Below, piece after piece: positions 1 to 14,569 of a DNA stretch of 64,000 bases. How positions within the stretch are numbered: position 1 is the first letter of the stretch; the number at the start of each line of letters is the position of its first letter. A program made the position numbers and the translations under genes. The stretch covers positions 2,960,938 to 3,024,937 of the forward strand of contig NC_060967.1 in assembly GCF_910589235.1 (NCBI RefSeq), written 5' to 3'. The notes under the pieces are model-generated. The model searched no databases and was not told the origin of the DNA. It saw only the letters and a list, made by a program, of their open reading frames with translations. Source of the DNA: Vespa crabro (Eukaryota > Arthropoda > Insecta > Hymenoptera > Vespidae).

Positions 1-1247
1 TATAAAACGAAATCTGACACATGTAATTACGTAACTATATAGATAGAAAACTACAAATTTGCAAATTAATGCTTTTGAAAGATACTTTATCTCTATTTGC
101 AAATTTGAGATGTAGAAATGAGGCAGATTTGTAGCGTTTATCTGGTCGTCTCTAAACTGGATTATATTTTATAATCCTATGAAATATGAAACTCGTCATT
201 AGTTTGCTTAAAAGATTAGTCGACACGAGAAAATTTGACCAAGTAAATCTTGCAATTGTAAAGTGTTTATATTAAAAGAAATTTTTTGTTTTATTTATTT
301 TAAAAAATACTAATAATTATCTATACCTGTCGAATAAAAAATAAATTAAATTTATGAATTTTCAAGTTTTGAGCGATACAATAATTTGAATAGTATATTT
401 AAACAATGTTCAAATATTATTAAATTATTATTTTATTACTTTATAAAAAGTTGAAATTTTTAATCATGCGTTTAATTTGGTTAAGGTTGTTTTTAAGCTT
501 GGTCTGAAATACCGGCCGATCTTCTAATAGAATTGAGTTTAGAATAAAAATAGCACTTCTAAGTGAATCTTAGAAAAGATCTAGCCCGAATTTTTTAAAT
601 ACTTAAGATTTTTATCCAAATAATTAGAATAGAAACTATGATAAAGTTCATCACAATTAATATTATATTGTTTAATATCTTGTCATGATAAATTATATTA
701 AATGAAAATACTTTTTTGAATATTTAACACGATTGAACATATATCGTTTTTTCAACGATATAACGCTGATAGATTTTATTAATTTTTGAATGAAATATAA
801 TCAGCAATACATTTGTCTATATTTTCGATTTATTGTTGGTAAAATTTTCATGATAAAAATCACTAAAAATGACATTTTCAATTACTTGAATATTTATCAT
901 ATTGAAAATTGTTATTTAATAATAGTGAATATCGTAATATATAAAAGTTGATTTTCTTATATAAAATGTCCTTCTCGATACATATATGTGGTTTATATCC
1001 TACATTTCTTTTTTTTTTATTGATTTATTATTCAATATTATAGTTTATTATTTTATCGATAAAATTTTGTACATTAAACGAGTACATTATTAGTGGCGCC
1101 ATCTGCATTATTACGAATACATTACATTTGACGTAATGATATGTATACCGACAAGTTCAATAACGTTCTGTCACTTAACCTATAAGATTGTTAACTTGAA
1201 TGGCTCGAAATAAATATTGCTTCGAGGCCTGATTTTTATCAACGAAA
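1..1247. other. 5' flank of Rab3GAP1
   Basis: Very AT-rich sequence with no open frame I would call coding. The last 150 bases before the Rab3GAP1 start codon are more complex and probably hold its promoter and 5' leader. No TATA box stands out among the many AT-rich runs. The only distinctive motif is the CTCF-like site listed separately. Confidence 0.5.
1095..1106 (-). promoter_or_regulatory. CTCF-like insulator motif
   Basis: The plus strand reads GGCGCCATCTGC, so the minus strand reads GCAGATGGCGCC. This fits the AGATGGCGC core known for insect CTCF. It lies about 140 bp before the Rab3GAP1 start codon, inside otherwise AT-rich DNA. Binding is inferred from the motif only. Confidence 0.35.
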
Positions 1248-4045
1248 ATGAATAACATCGAAATTGAAGATTTTTATCATCACGACTTCACGACTGCTAC
1301 AGAATGGGAGGTCTTTATTGCACGTTTAGAAGAAATTATGCATGAGTGGAAAATATCTGATAAAAGAAATGGTCCATCTTTGAAATCTGGCGATTTTGTT
1401 AATTCTCAATGGAAAAACAATACGGAGAAAGTTCATTTTGCAGGTATTCTTTTAATTATTATATTCTTTTATATATTTTTATACATATATACGATCTATA
1501 ATAGAGCTAATAAAACATTTGATAACCCCCTTCTACAATCCATATTTTTTTTTGTGTTAATTCTCTAAATTATATTTTAGATGTTGAATTTACATTTAAG
1601 CATTTTAGACTTGTAATAGAGAATGTTGAAACTATGAAAAGTTCATTGGAAGATGAGGACGACGAAAAAACTGAATGTCAGAAGGATATATTCAATTCTT
1701 TTAATGATTTTGCTCGTATAGATCAAGAACATTTAGAAATAGCACCTTATTTTGGAATCAGAGAGTTTCTTGTTTTGGTGCCAGGAAAAAGAAATCCTAT
1801 AATAGAGGAGACACGTATGAAGATTTTATTAAGTTCTATTACAATTGCTGCTAATAATACAAATTGGTAATGGTGTTCAATCGACATTAAATGTATGGTT
1901 CAATGATATTTTATTAATACATTTTCATCATATTTTAGCGAAGTACCTATCTTTGTACAGGTACAAGAATCATGGCAAAAACTGTATCTTGGTACAAGCG
2001 TAGGTAGAGGCAGCTCCGTTAATTTCGAGATGGTACATCTGAAAAAAATACCACCTCATTGTAAATATCTTACTGGTGTGTAAATTTTTTTTACAGTTTT
2101 ATCTAATTAATTAATTTACATAATGAATTATAATACAAAAATGTTGTTGTAGTAAAATGTTGAATTATTATATTATTATTTGTATAAGTTTTATTAGAAA
2201 TGTATGGAATTATTTTAAAAATAAAAATTATTTGCAGGTTTGCTTGCTGTATTCAAACAAAAAATCACAGAAGGCTATGGAGTGAAGTTAAATCCAGTAT
2301 TAGTTTCAGTGAGATTTTCGTATTTACTAAGGGATTGGACATGCAGTACTTGGACACAGCAACCTCCAGATTTTGATTTTATGCAAGGAGAGACACTTGG
2401 AGTAGCAGAATTAGGAAAGCTTCCATTTGGAGCAACTTTTGATCCTGTTGGGTAAGATGATTATATGTAGAGACATAGAAAAAGTCTTTCTACATGAACT
2501 TAAGGAAAGTAGTCTATTCTTGAGTTTGATATATGTTTAGGGAACTTCATCTATATACCACATGGCCGCAAATGTCAGAGCACGTCGTAGTAGACAGTGA
2601 AGGATTCACTGATTTAGAACCACAGTTAGCACCAGAGTGGTCAGTTCAAGTAACAATGGTAGCTTCTCCGGCTTGTTTACTTGGAGATTATTTAACAGAT
2701 TTTCTACATTTATGTAATGATCAGAGAGCTATGGTTGACTTGCTAGGTGAGAATGCCATGTTTCTCGCCGATGATGAGAACAATTTGAGTGCTGCATTTA
2801 ATATATTAAGTGAATCAAGAATTCCTACAATTTCTTCTGTCATTGGTAAAGGAAACACGAAAAAACCAAAGAACGTGGAAGGTCCAATTACTGAAGAAAT
2901 ATTGATGCCTATATTGTATTTTCTTTTTCCCGATACTGAAGATAATCCTGTAAGTATAGAATTTTATTGATATTTTACTTGTTCCTGTGAAATAATAATT
3001 ATATGAATTTCTTCAGAAAACACCGTACGGTGATATGAGCATATATTACGAGGAGGAACAGTGGAAAGGAGTAAAGACATGTATAATTGACAGTTTAGTA
3101 TGGCGTCTTGCAGTTGTAGCTTCACATTGCACACATAATCTAGGTGGAGCCACAGCATTAGCTCAACTTTGGCACGAGTTCGTTCAGGAAATTAGATTTC
3201 GTAGAGAATCGGATATTCTTATACCAGGGTGAGTAATTTTATTGATTCGTCAAGTGATTAGAAAAAAATTATTGATTTTAATCTCTAACGAATTTCAATG
3301 CATTTTTAATCAATTGACGATAATGCACTTAACTTTTCAGCGTGTATATCTATAGATTCTATTTAAAAATATTTAACATTCGTTTAGGACAGAACGCTTG
3401 TTCCGTCGAATGCATTTCACCTCGCGATGCAGTCTCTTTGGGTATAAATACGTTTAGCGAATACTTATTCAAAACAAGATCATAGTTCGAATGAACCAAT
3501 GAACAATTGTTTGGCTCGTTGATACATATTACAAGTACCTAAGTCATACAATTTATAAAAATGATCGTTACGATGAACAATAGCTATCATTCGATTCGAT
3601 CGGCCTTATTGCTAACTTAGTCTAATACGAATACGTTGTTGTACGTTGATACATCGAATCGCATAAAATCAAACGAACCGACTGAACACAAGTTTGTAAA
3701 ACCGATGATCATACTGGCATTAGACCGCTTCTCGTAGTTGGATTACGTGTCATGTATATGTCCATATCATGATCGGTCCAATTATTTTCATCGTAATTAT
3801 TCAACGTATGCGTGGAGTCAGCTAAACTATAGCGACTGCCAGGCCTTGGAGGATTTTGTTCCAAGGTACGATTACGTGATCTTGGGCGTTGTCTTCTCGA
3901 GGAAGCATGAGAGGGCATATGATTATTAGTATAATTATTGCGCGACATTCTATCGGAAGCTGCTGCTAACGATTGACGTGACTGACGTAACTCTAGAATC
4001 AAAAAATCACTCATTAATCCTTATTAATTTAACGTTAGAGAACTA

Positions 4046-4087
<42 letters not shown>

Positions 4088-6784
4088 TAAATACCTGGTC
4101 TAGAGTTTACGAGATTAGATCCTAAAGTCGTGTTAGCAAAATATCGTGTAGAGTTATTAGAGAAACTATGTTGTGATTGGCCATCAGCAACTGAACGTGT
4201 AGATACTTTACCACCATAGTGGCCTGTTTGAGAACGAACATCGTCGATGCAAGAAGCTCTAGTAATCGAACCTAAGATTAGAAATAATAAATGTATTAAT
4301 TTTACATCATTTATCAGTTAGATAAAGTAAGAATATTCATACCTTGTCGATCAACAGGAAAGATTCTAGGTCTCGGTATACTTCTGTTACTATAAGCCGA
4401 TACTTGATCCCATTCCTTTTGAGCATTGTAAGCACTCAAGGTCGCCATAGAAGACAGAGGTCCTCCTGGACTTGGCGTTGGACCACCGGTTGAGCAACAA
4501 TTAACTGGCAAGCCTGCTATAGGGCCACCCATGTTAGTTTGATCTATACTATGAAGTGTATGAAGTTTACGAGCTCTTCTTCTATTAGCAACCACAAAGA
4601 TTATTACTGCAACTACTATAGTCGCACATATTGCTGCACTAGCAGCTATAGTGATTTTGTCCATATTAGAAGTTGGTGAATTTTCTGTTCTAACTTCTCT
4701 GCATTGTTGATAGGGAACATTTGCTGGCGTAAGATTGGTCTCTTCCAACGAAACGACACATACTATGATGCATTCCTGTAAAAATGAACAATTGATCATT
4801 GATTTATTTTTATTCATTTTGGATTTAAATCTAAAGTATATTCTACCTGATAGGGTACGTTCTTTATTTTAAATTCACGTTCGCTAGCATCAAGAGGCGG
4901 AGCTTGCTCGAAACTATCATCTCCAAATAATCGATAAATCACACGAAATCCTAAACTCTTAGGTGCTTTTGTGTCCCAATAGATAATCACTGAATTATCC
5001 TGTCTAAGTACATCCTTCACTATGATATCTCTATCATTTGATTTAGCTTTATAAAGAGGAGAACCAAGAACCAAAGGAGGTCTTGGTTGATGTTGCTGAG
5101 GTTGATCCTGAACATGTCTAGGTGGAGTTAAAGTAGTTCTCATTATAACTACATTTCCTGTTCGAGCTGCAGTTGGTCTGTTAGTCGTCGAAGTAAACAT
5201 AGTAGATGTTTGAGGTGCTTCAGTCGTTCTTTTAAATTCTGTAGTTGAAAAGATTGTTGTTGTTGAAGGTGTAGTAGTCGATGTACTAGTTGTTGTGGTG
5301 GATATCTGTGGTCTTATCGTTGAGTGATGAGTAGCAACACCTATATTATCACTTGGACCTGTTGGTTCTCTAGTATCGACACTTTCAACAGTGCCAATTC
5401 CAATAATTTCTGGTGTTCTTTCACATGTCATATCTAAAATGATTATCATCGAGTTAACAAGAAATCTTTCCGAGAACGGTCAAGAAGATTTAGTTTTCTT
5501 ACCATTTATATCGATGTTGTAAAAATTCTTTTCTTGTAATCTATGTGGACTACCACAAAATGGTGGTTTACGTTCGCGGCTGGTTACTTGAAGATCCTTA
5601 GTCTTAATCCAATCGACGATCCAACGTAATTTGCAATCACATACAAGGAATCTTCCTCCCAAGCTCAGTCCTCTTAGAGTACCATTCAATCTAGCCAATG
5701 CTCGTTCTGGTACAGTGGATAAAGGATTTCCATCGATAGCGAGAAGTGTTACCGATGGATTACCTTGAAAAGCATTCACTGGTAACTCCGTTATTAGATT
5801 GAATCCGATGTCAAGTACCTGTAGAAAATGAATTATTAAAATCCTTGATAATAAGATTAGATTTTTATCATCTTTAAATTTCTACCCTAAGATCATGAAT
5901 ACTGTTGATTGCAGCAGTTGGAAAATCAGGGATGAGATTGTTTAATAAACTCAAAGAGCTTAAAGTATTTCTGACGCCATAGAAAGCATTTGGTCCGATA
6001 TTTTGGATCAAGTTTCTCTCAAGATTGAGACCAGTCAATGAGTCTAGTCCTTCGAATGCTTTGATACCAGCTGATCCAGGTAATTCATGTATACTGTTTT
6101 GAGATAGATCCAGAAAGGCTAGAGCTTTGAGACCTCTTAATGCTTCCGGTACTTTTTTTTGTCGGGTACCTTTAAGATTAAGATTTTTCAAAGTCGCTTC
6201 TAAACCTCTAAAGGCACCTGATGAGAGAGTAACTTCATTGTCAGACAATTTTAAAGTGACCAGTTTCAATCCAATAAAGGCATCATCTGGAACTTTTGTA
6301 ATCTTGTTCATTGATAGATCTAACACTGTAAGATTCTTCAAAGTCTTCAACGTATCAATAGGTATTTCTATCAGTTCGTTATCTTTAAGATTAAGACTTT
6401 TCAATGAATTTTCTTGATCTTTGAATGCTTCAGGTTCAACTATCGAAATACGACAACCCGATAATTGTATGTTATTGATTCTTAGCGCTGAAAGAGATCC
6501 ATTCTTTAGAGTACCAATGGTACTGTTATTAATGTAAAAGAGATCAACGGTGATCTTTGAAGCGTATCGTTTCATAGCCAATAGTAGTTGACCGTAATCA
6601 ACGATGTCACATTGTACTGATAGTTCTTTAGCAAGATTATAATCACAGATGCAAGAGTTTTCAAGTTCTGCGACACTTTGAGCCCAAGGGCAGACTGAGG
6701 TTGCATTCACGATGTATATCGTGCCTGCCAAAAGCAATAACGTCTTGATCGTGAGCGTATCTGAAAAGAAAAATTTGTTTTTTC

Positions 6785-6815
<31 letters not shown>

Positions 6816-7372
6816 ATTGAAGATTTTTATCAATTTTTTGTAACAAATTTTACAGCGTAAAGTAATATTTTTCATTGACTACACTTTTGACAGATAGATA
6901 ATTTAAATGATTTAACTTTTTTTTAGATACATGATTTAAATTACATACATGATTGATTAAATTTTTTGATAGATACATCTATGTTAAAAGTTTATCAGGA
7001 TAAAAACGAGATATATTACGTGTTCTAAGATTATAGAATCATAGAAAAATTCTATGTTAGATCATTGCAAGTTGTTAAGACGGCTTTGGAAAATCGTTGG
7101 CGACGATGAAAACTGGACTTGTGCAGTCTTGAAAGGCTCGTAACGAAGCAGAGTCCATAGGGCATAGACCGAACCCGTTACGAGTCAATGGCCGGAGTAT
7201 ATGCGTGTTCTCGGTTCAATCTTCCTATCGATAGGACACGATAATCGTAAAAATCCTTTTTTTTTGTGTCGTCGAAAACTTTTAATCATTTAAAATTGTG
7301 TAAAAAGTAGATTTATATAAAGTGTCACGATTAGAACGATTATGAATTTTTATTAAATGAAATAGTTAAATG

Positions 7373-7417
<45 letters not shown>

Positions 7418-9058
7418 TTTAAGAATGTATTACATATTTATTATATAATTTCTTATATATATATAAGAATTCGATAAAAAAAATATATATATATACATAT
7501 CGAGTGAAAGTAATCCAGTTTGGTCTTTTAGTACGCGATTGCGTTTAGATCATTCACAGCAATTAGAACGGTCGAAGATTTTCTTAGGACAGTTTCACTA
7601 TCTCTCACCATTCTCACGTCTTCTCTCTCTCTTTCTCTCTCTCTATTTACTTACGCAGAGCTAACTAGGAAAAGACCTAATTTCGATCTCTATCTTGTTT
7701 CTCTTCTTTTCGACTTGGTTATTACTCTATCGGGCAACGCAACACGGTTTCAAACTTTACCGGTTACTTACATACGTATATGGGGAGAAACAGAACATTT
7801 CTTCGTTACTGAAAATCGTTGCAGCGTGTAAGGGATCGCTCGTAATACGCTCGTGGATTCTGGTTTACACGCACTCTGCCGATCTAGTTGTATCTTTATT
7901 TCTTTTTTATTTCTTTTTATTTTTTTTATTTTTTTTTTTTTTCTATAATCCTTTCGACAGTTTTTATTCATCCTATTTCCATTGCCATAACAAATTGTTA
8001 GAGTTGAAACTATTTCCTTTATGTTTGAAATTAATTACTCATTTTAATTATTTTTCTCTGCTATGTACTTTTTAGATCGTTAATTAATAAAAATTATAAA
8101 AATGTCGATATTTTCGTCTAGAATCTGTAAAAATTTGATCGATTAACGTCAGAAATAAAATACTTTTCGTTATAATAATTAATTTTGGTGAATGGAGTCG
8201 GTGGATTAATTGACAAAAAGAAATTAAATTCACATGGGAAAAGTAACGAACGTCTGTGAGAATAACTAAGATATTTCCCGTTTCTAGTACGATGAAGTTA
8301 GGCGATAGCTTTTAACCTGCTTTCGGTTAGAACAATTCTTAGACACAGTAAGTCACCTACATTAAGCTCAAGCGTGTGCACATTCCTTGCATTCGTGTAC
8401 AATGAATGGAGGGAGCTATTTGGAACCTTTCACTCGTGCTTCACTTACGGAAGAAGAGCGACAATCTGTCCCAATTGTGACTCAGAATAATCGTCACATT
8501 ATAATTTCTTATATACATATATTTTATATTTATCAGTAATCAAACATTAAGAGAGAGAGAGAGAGGGGAGAGAGAGAGGTATTATATTGCTAGACATTCT
8601 TTAGTATATTGCGTCAAAAAGATTTCATTTGGGTCTTCATTCGTGGAATATGATTATTTAAAATTCAAGGTAAATATGTCCACGATCGAAGAGAAATTTA
8701 TAATTTGGAACATAGTGATTGAAAAATAAATTTTCATTTTATTTGCGGAGTTTGAAAACAAAAGAAGAAAAAAAAAATAGAAATTTCTTTTTATATATTT
8801 GTTAACGCGATCTAGAAAATGTTTATTATATATCTATATATAGACATTAGGATTTCTCCGGAAATAGTTAGTATTTGAAAAATTGCTCTTCTCATCAGTT
8901 TGGATCTTCATAGCAAAAGCAAAAGAGCTACTGGCTAAGTTAATTAATTACTTAAATCAAGTACCGTTGCAATACGGATCTTGGAACACTTGTTAACGAG
9001 AGCAGAATAAAAATTAGCTTAAATAACCGTAGATTATAGCATAATCGACTCTCATACG

Positions 9059-9103
<45 letters not shown>

Positions 9104-9946
9104 TATAAATAATATATATGTACATATATATATGTATGTATATGTCATGTATATGATTATTATATTCTCTTCTCATTTTTAGGCAGTAAAAAAAGAAAAG
9201 AAAAGAAAAGACTTTTTTCGGAATAAATGGGTTTAACATTTTCTTTACACGTCTTTTTTTTTTTTCTAAATAAATTCTAATAACGGATTGTGCGCGGCAT
9301 GTTTTTATCGAAGCCGGATTTGTTCGTTAAGTTAACCATCAAGATACTTATCTGTTACGCTCGTTAGCAGCAAACCGATCTTGATAGACACATCAATCAG
9401 TAATTCGCGTGTTAACATTATCAGAGTATGACCAGTTGAAGTTTTCTAGAGGTTGTGTTAGTGTCAGTAACCTTGGAAATATATGAACGAAGATATTTAT
9501 CAAGATTAAAAAAGGAAAAAAAAATATATATATATACATCATTATTAAAATAAGTATTAACTCATTTTCTATTAAGGATTATATAGAGGAGACAGAAAAT
9601 GGATTCACAAAATTAAATATTAATTTTGAAAGAATCTTTCAAGTGTTACATCATTTTCCGCACGAGATCACAATGTAATATTGATTATAAAGTAAAATAA
9701 GAGTTAATCGTATTACGTAGAATGTTATTGAACTTTCAGTGTGTGTGTTTGTATCGAAAAAAGTATATAATAATTGACGGTATCATTAATCTCATCCCAT
9801 CTAGCGTAAAAAGAGGTATTAGATTATGAAACAAATTATAACGATTCTTTCATGAGTAATTTGTAGTTATTTTTATCATTGATCTTATGAATTTTTTTCT
9901 GATCATTCGGGGATCAGTCGAAGAAAGAAAAGGATATTAATGATTG

Positions 9947-10014
<68 letters not shown>

Positions 10015-10228
10015 GAAAGTGCATGAAATGTAGATTTTTACGATTAAGTATTTTCTAATACAACGTGATTAGGAACGATCTTACAATTTATGTTTCAAAG
10101 TCTATAGGATTTCCTATAGTTTGGAGATTAGATAGATTGAAATATACATGTATAGTACACGTGCACAGGGTGCAACTAACTTGCTTAGGAATCTAAAGCC
10201 TTTCACTTTCGTTCCCTTTTGACTGTTC

Positions 10229-10296
<68 letters not shown>

Positions 10297-10945
10297 TTTT
10301 TTCTTTCTCTTTTATTTTTCCCTTCTTTTTTCAACGTAAGATCGAAATATATGATAAAGATTTCTACTAGATATACTAAGAAGTATATTAGAATGAGTGG
10401 TTTGATTAACTCTGACTTGTGGTTAACAGTATTTATCTTTCATTACAATCGATCACTCACACAGTTCTCACGCTAATGTTCTACTTTTTTTTTTTTTCTT
10501 TATTTTTGTACTTTTTGTTTTGTTTTTAAGATTCTAGCACTAAATGCACTTATCATGTTCGCATTATCCTGTTTCGTTCGAAAGTAACTTATGACCTCAC
10601 CGTCCTTTTATGCTAATCATTTAAATGATATTAAAATATATTCGAATAAATAAGAATTCTTAATGTATTCGAATAAAAAAAAATTCTCGAACGGGATCTA
10701 TGTGAGAGTAGTTTGATAAATATATTATAAAGTGTTGGTGAATCCTTGGGTTGGTTGCGTAAATTCTCTTACGTCTACCATTCATCTCGAACGTTATACG
10801 AGAAAGTGGAAGAGATTTCTCGAGTCGAATCGAATTCTTAAATACTTCTTGCGAGTCCTCAGGAATTAGATATTATGTTCCTAGTTATTTTTTTTTCTAT
10901 TTCTTTTTTTTTTTTGTCGATGCTATGATTTTATTTGTATTTTTA

Positions 10946-11039
<94 letters not shown>

Positions 11040-12411
11040 TTTATCTCTGAGATAAATCTCGTTCTTCTTTCAAGTAAATGCATTCATTCTTTTTTCTTTT
11101 TTTTGTTCATTCGTTCGTTCACGTTCATGATCATTTTTATACTTGGAAACGAACAATGGAGAAATTGCATCGTATATGTAAATAGTAAAGAAACGAATGA
11201 AGCATACTCGTCTAATATGATAGTAATTTTTAAAAGAGAAATTTAATGATGAAAGAATAAAGAAAAAAGTTAAGAGGAGTTTTTAAGTATTTATGTATAT
11301 ATGTATATATCTGTATATATAAGTTTTTTCAAAAACAGACAAATCGGAATATTGCGAATAGCCTTATATTATTTACATTCTGCGCGCTCATTCTTTTCAT
11401 CTAGCATGCAATCCGCGTAAACTAATGGAATAAATTAATTCCACGGAATTTCTAGAATGAGTGGATTTCTAGTCGCGTGCATTATCTTCATGACCGAACG
11501 AAAGACTTTTTTTCTTTTGTACTTTTTTTTTTCTTATTTATTTATTTAAATCGTATGCATGTTTACAAATGTAGAAATCAGATACAAATTGTATATCACG
11601 ATCGTTTACTTAGATCCTTTTCTTTTGATAAGTAATTTAATTAGCTTATGACCTATCAAAGTATTACATCAGATTTTAAATAAATGATTTATAGATTTTT
11701 TTTTTTTTTTTTTTTTTAACAAAATTTTGTATAAACTAATTTCAGTTATCTAAAAAAGTTTTTAAGTATTAAGTTAGTTAATAAAAGTAACGTTAGAATT
11801 TTTAATATTTTCTATCCAATAAATTCTATTTTCCAATTTTATATATTCTGTATTATATATTCTATCTAATATCTATATAAATAATAATATATAATGTAAT
11901 ATAATACAAAATTATAAAAATATAGTAATATAGTAATTGATCAATGTTTGTCAATATAAAAAATACAAATTATAATTTAAATATAAAAGTATTAAAAATT
12001 CTTTGATATATTTAATGATTGGTTAATCTAATATATAATTTACCGTGCAATATGTACAATATTCCATAGAGACTGTCTTCTTTCTCGACCTACCAAACTT
12101 TCCATATGTTCGTAACGGTCCCAGCTACCAATCGGCACAGTATGCTAACCGACTATCTAAGTACTGTTACCTGCTCCATCTCGCAAAACGCATACACGCG
12201 AGTAACGTGCTGGCAAACAAGGAACTCTTTTCATATGTGACGATTCTATCAACATCGATCTCTTAGCAAATACATATATAAGAAGAAATATTCATGACAA
12301 GAGAGAAATCAGTATCTTATAAGCGTATGATAATGTTTTTGACGATTGTAATAGAATTTCATCATGATTTCATTAGTATTTTTTTCTTTTTTAATTAGTA
12401 CATAACTTCAA

Positions 12412-12478
<67 letters not shown>

Positions 12479-13769
12479 TATTAAACTATGCATATTTTAT
12501 TAATAGACGTCTCTTTTTAATTGTTATTATTAATATTGTTAATAGTCGACAATTTAGTCTCTTTCTCTTTCTCTCTCTCTCTTACTCACTCTCTCTCCCC
12601 CCCCTCTCTTCTAGTTATAATTAGGATTGGTCATCGTTTTACGAATAGTTTCTAAACTTGGTAGTATTATTCAGTAGGTTTCAAATGTTCGTATGTATAT
12701 GTTTAAAGTCATCGTAAGATGTAGCGCGGATGTGCATTAAAGTGGCTCATGAACAGAGTACACCATGCATGCAAATTAGTAACGAAGTCCTCATTTTCTT
12801 TACCGTTTTACGATTTATTCATGAAAAAGAAAAAAAAAAAAGAAAACAGAATCATTTAAACATTTACTTATCTAATTTATTTATTTGTTGATAAATATAT
12901 AATATCGAAGAGTATTTGATTTGATTTGTTTTGATTGAAATATAGTAATTGATATCTATCGAATTATTTTCTAAGGAGAGATAACAATTTAAAAAATTTA
13001 CTTTTTTCGGAGTTAGAAATTTACTAAAAATGATCTAAAAGTTTATTTTTCGAAATCGAAATTGGAATGAAAAATAAATGGAAAATGAGATAAGTCGCAA
13101 ATCATTTTTAAGATATAGATAACAATATCGATCGTTTTTCCAGTCGGTTTCGCTTCGTCGACGCTCGCTTTTCTATCGAGAATGTCCGGCAAATCGAGAT
13201 ATCGAATAGGTTTCAAAGTTTTCCGACAAATTCGAATGTCTTGTTTCTACTATACGACACGATGCCGATCCCGTCGAATTCAACGACGCGAAACATTTAT
13301 TTTCGCGCCAACGAACGTTTTCCGAATCAATGGAGAATCGATTGTCACTCTTCTTCTTCTTCTTCTTTTTTTTCTTTCTGGTGTTAAATAGACCGAGATC
13401 GAATCAGGAATCGAAAATCGATTTGATACAATCGTTTTTATTTATGTGCTTTAGAAATATCTGAGGCAGAATTTGTTCTTCGTTAGAAAGAATAATATCT
13501 AATTGTACATATGCAATGTTTTATTTTAAGTATCGTTTAAACATTATGAAACAGGATGGGCTTAAAATTCCTAGATGATTTTATTACTCAATTATTCTTT
13601 TTCGCAGATTACTTTTTGGACTACTTTTTTTTTCAGATTATAAAACTACAAAGTCTAATTGATTTGCAAAATCACTTAGGAACTTTTCATCCAGTCCATT
13701 TAACTTAAATATTATTTATCTTATAGTTTAGAAATTATTATTATAAGCAAAGTTTTATTCTTTGGAAAT

Positions 13770-13812
<43 letters not shown>

Positions 13813-14519
13813 GATTGCTGACAACATTATTTGATATTTAATTTAGAAACAAAATAGATTGCTTAAATTTATCACTAGGTATATTGACTTACATAAGTAA
13901 GACTTACATAAGATAAAATTCTTATTTTATAGCACATATAATTCCTTTTATTTCTGTATTTGCAATTCTTGTTTTTAATCTCTTTTTCTTAAATTTGCAT
14001 CATACTCGTAGAACTAATGCACTTGCACCCGTTATCTCGAACGAAACGGATTGGAAAGTGCTATAACGAATTGATAGATAGAGTATATCTTTTATTATCT
14101 TCAAAAATATACGATCACATTTGCGAACTTAAATGTAGAAAAAAGAAAAAAAGAAAAAAGAAAAAGAAAGCAAAATGGCATATTTGATTTGACGTTATAA
14201 ATTAGAATACACGTTATAATTTCATTCGCATAAAAATCACGATTGACCTAATCCGGCTTCTTACAATGCATTCTTGTAACATTTCGTAAGCATTACTGTG
14301 AAGAAGATGACGCTCGTTTCGTATTTCTCAAGCCTGTAGGCATTAATTACACAATACCGAATCGCAACACACACGCGAGTTTGTAATATAAAATAAATGA
14401 CACGTGAATGATTTTTTTTTTATGTTTCGTTAATAAAAATAGTCCTTAAAAATTGACAACGTTTACGTTTTAATATATTCAGTATTAAGTTCATTATTAC
14501 ATTCTTAAATAAAATGTTT

Positions 14520-14569
<50 letters not shown>

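Noticed and set aside
9954..10010. Poly-A run as the tail of a retroposon
   Set aside because: No element body, no target-site duplication, and comparable homopolymers occur throughout the window.
10219..10476. Serine-leucine-rich open frames over CT/GA tracts (also near 46848, 54186, 62366, 63017)
   Set aside because: Pure dinucleotide repeats read in frame; no homology, splice partners or start context.
12045..12266. 73-residue open frame in a non-repetitive part of the giant intron
   Set aside because: Complex sequence, but no recognised domain, no matching splice structure, and a plausible chance ORF. Kept only as a GC-richer island.
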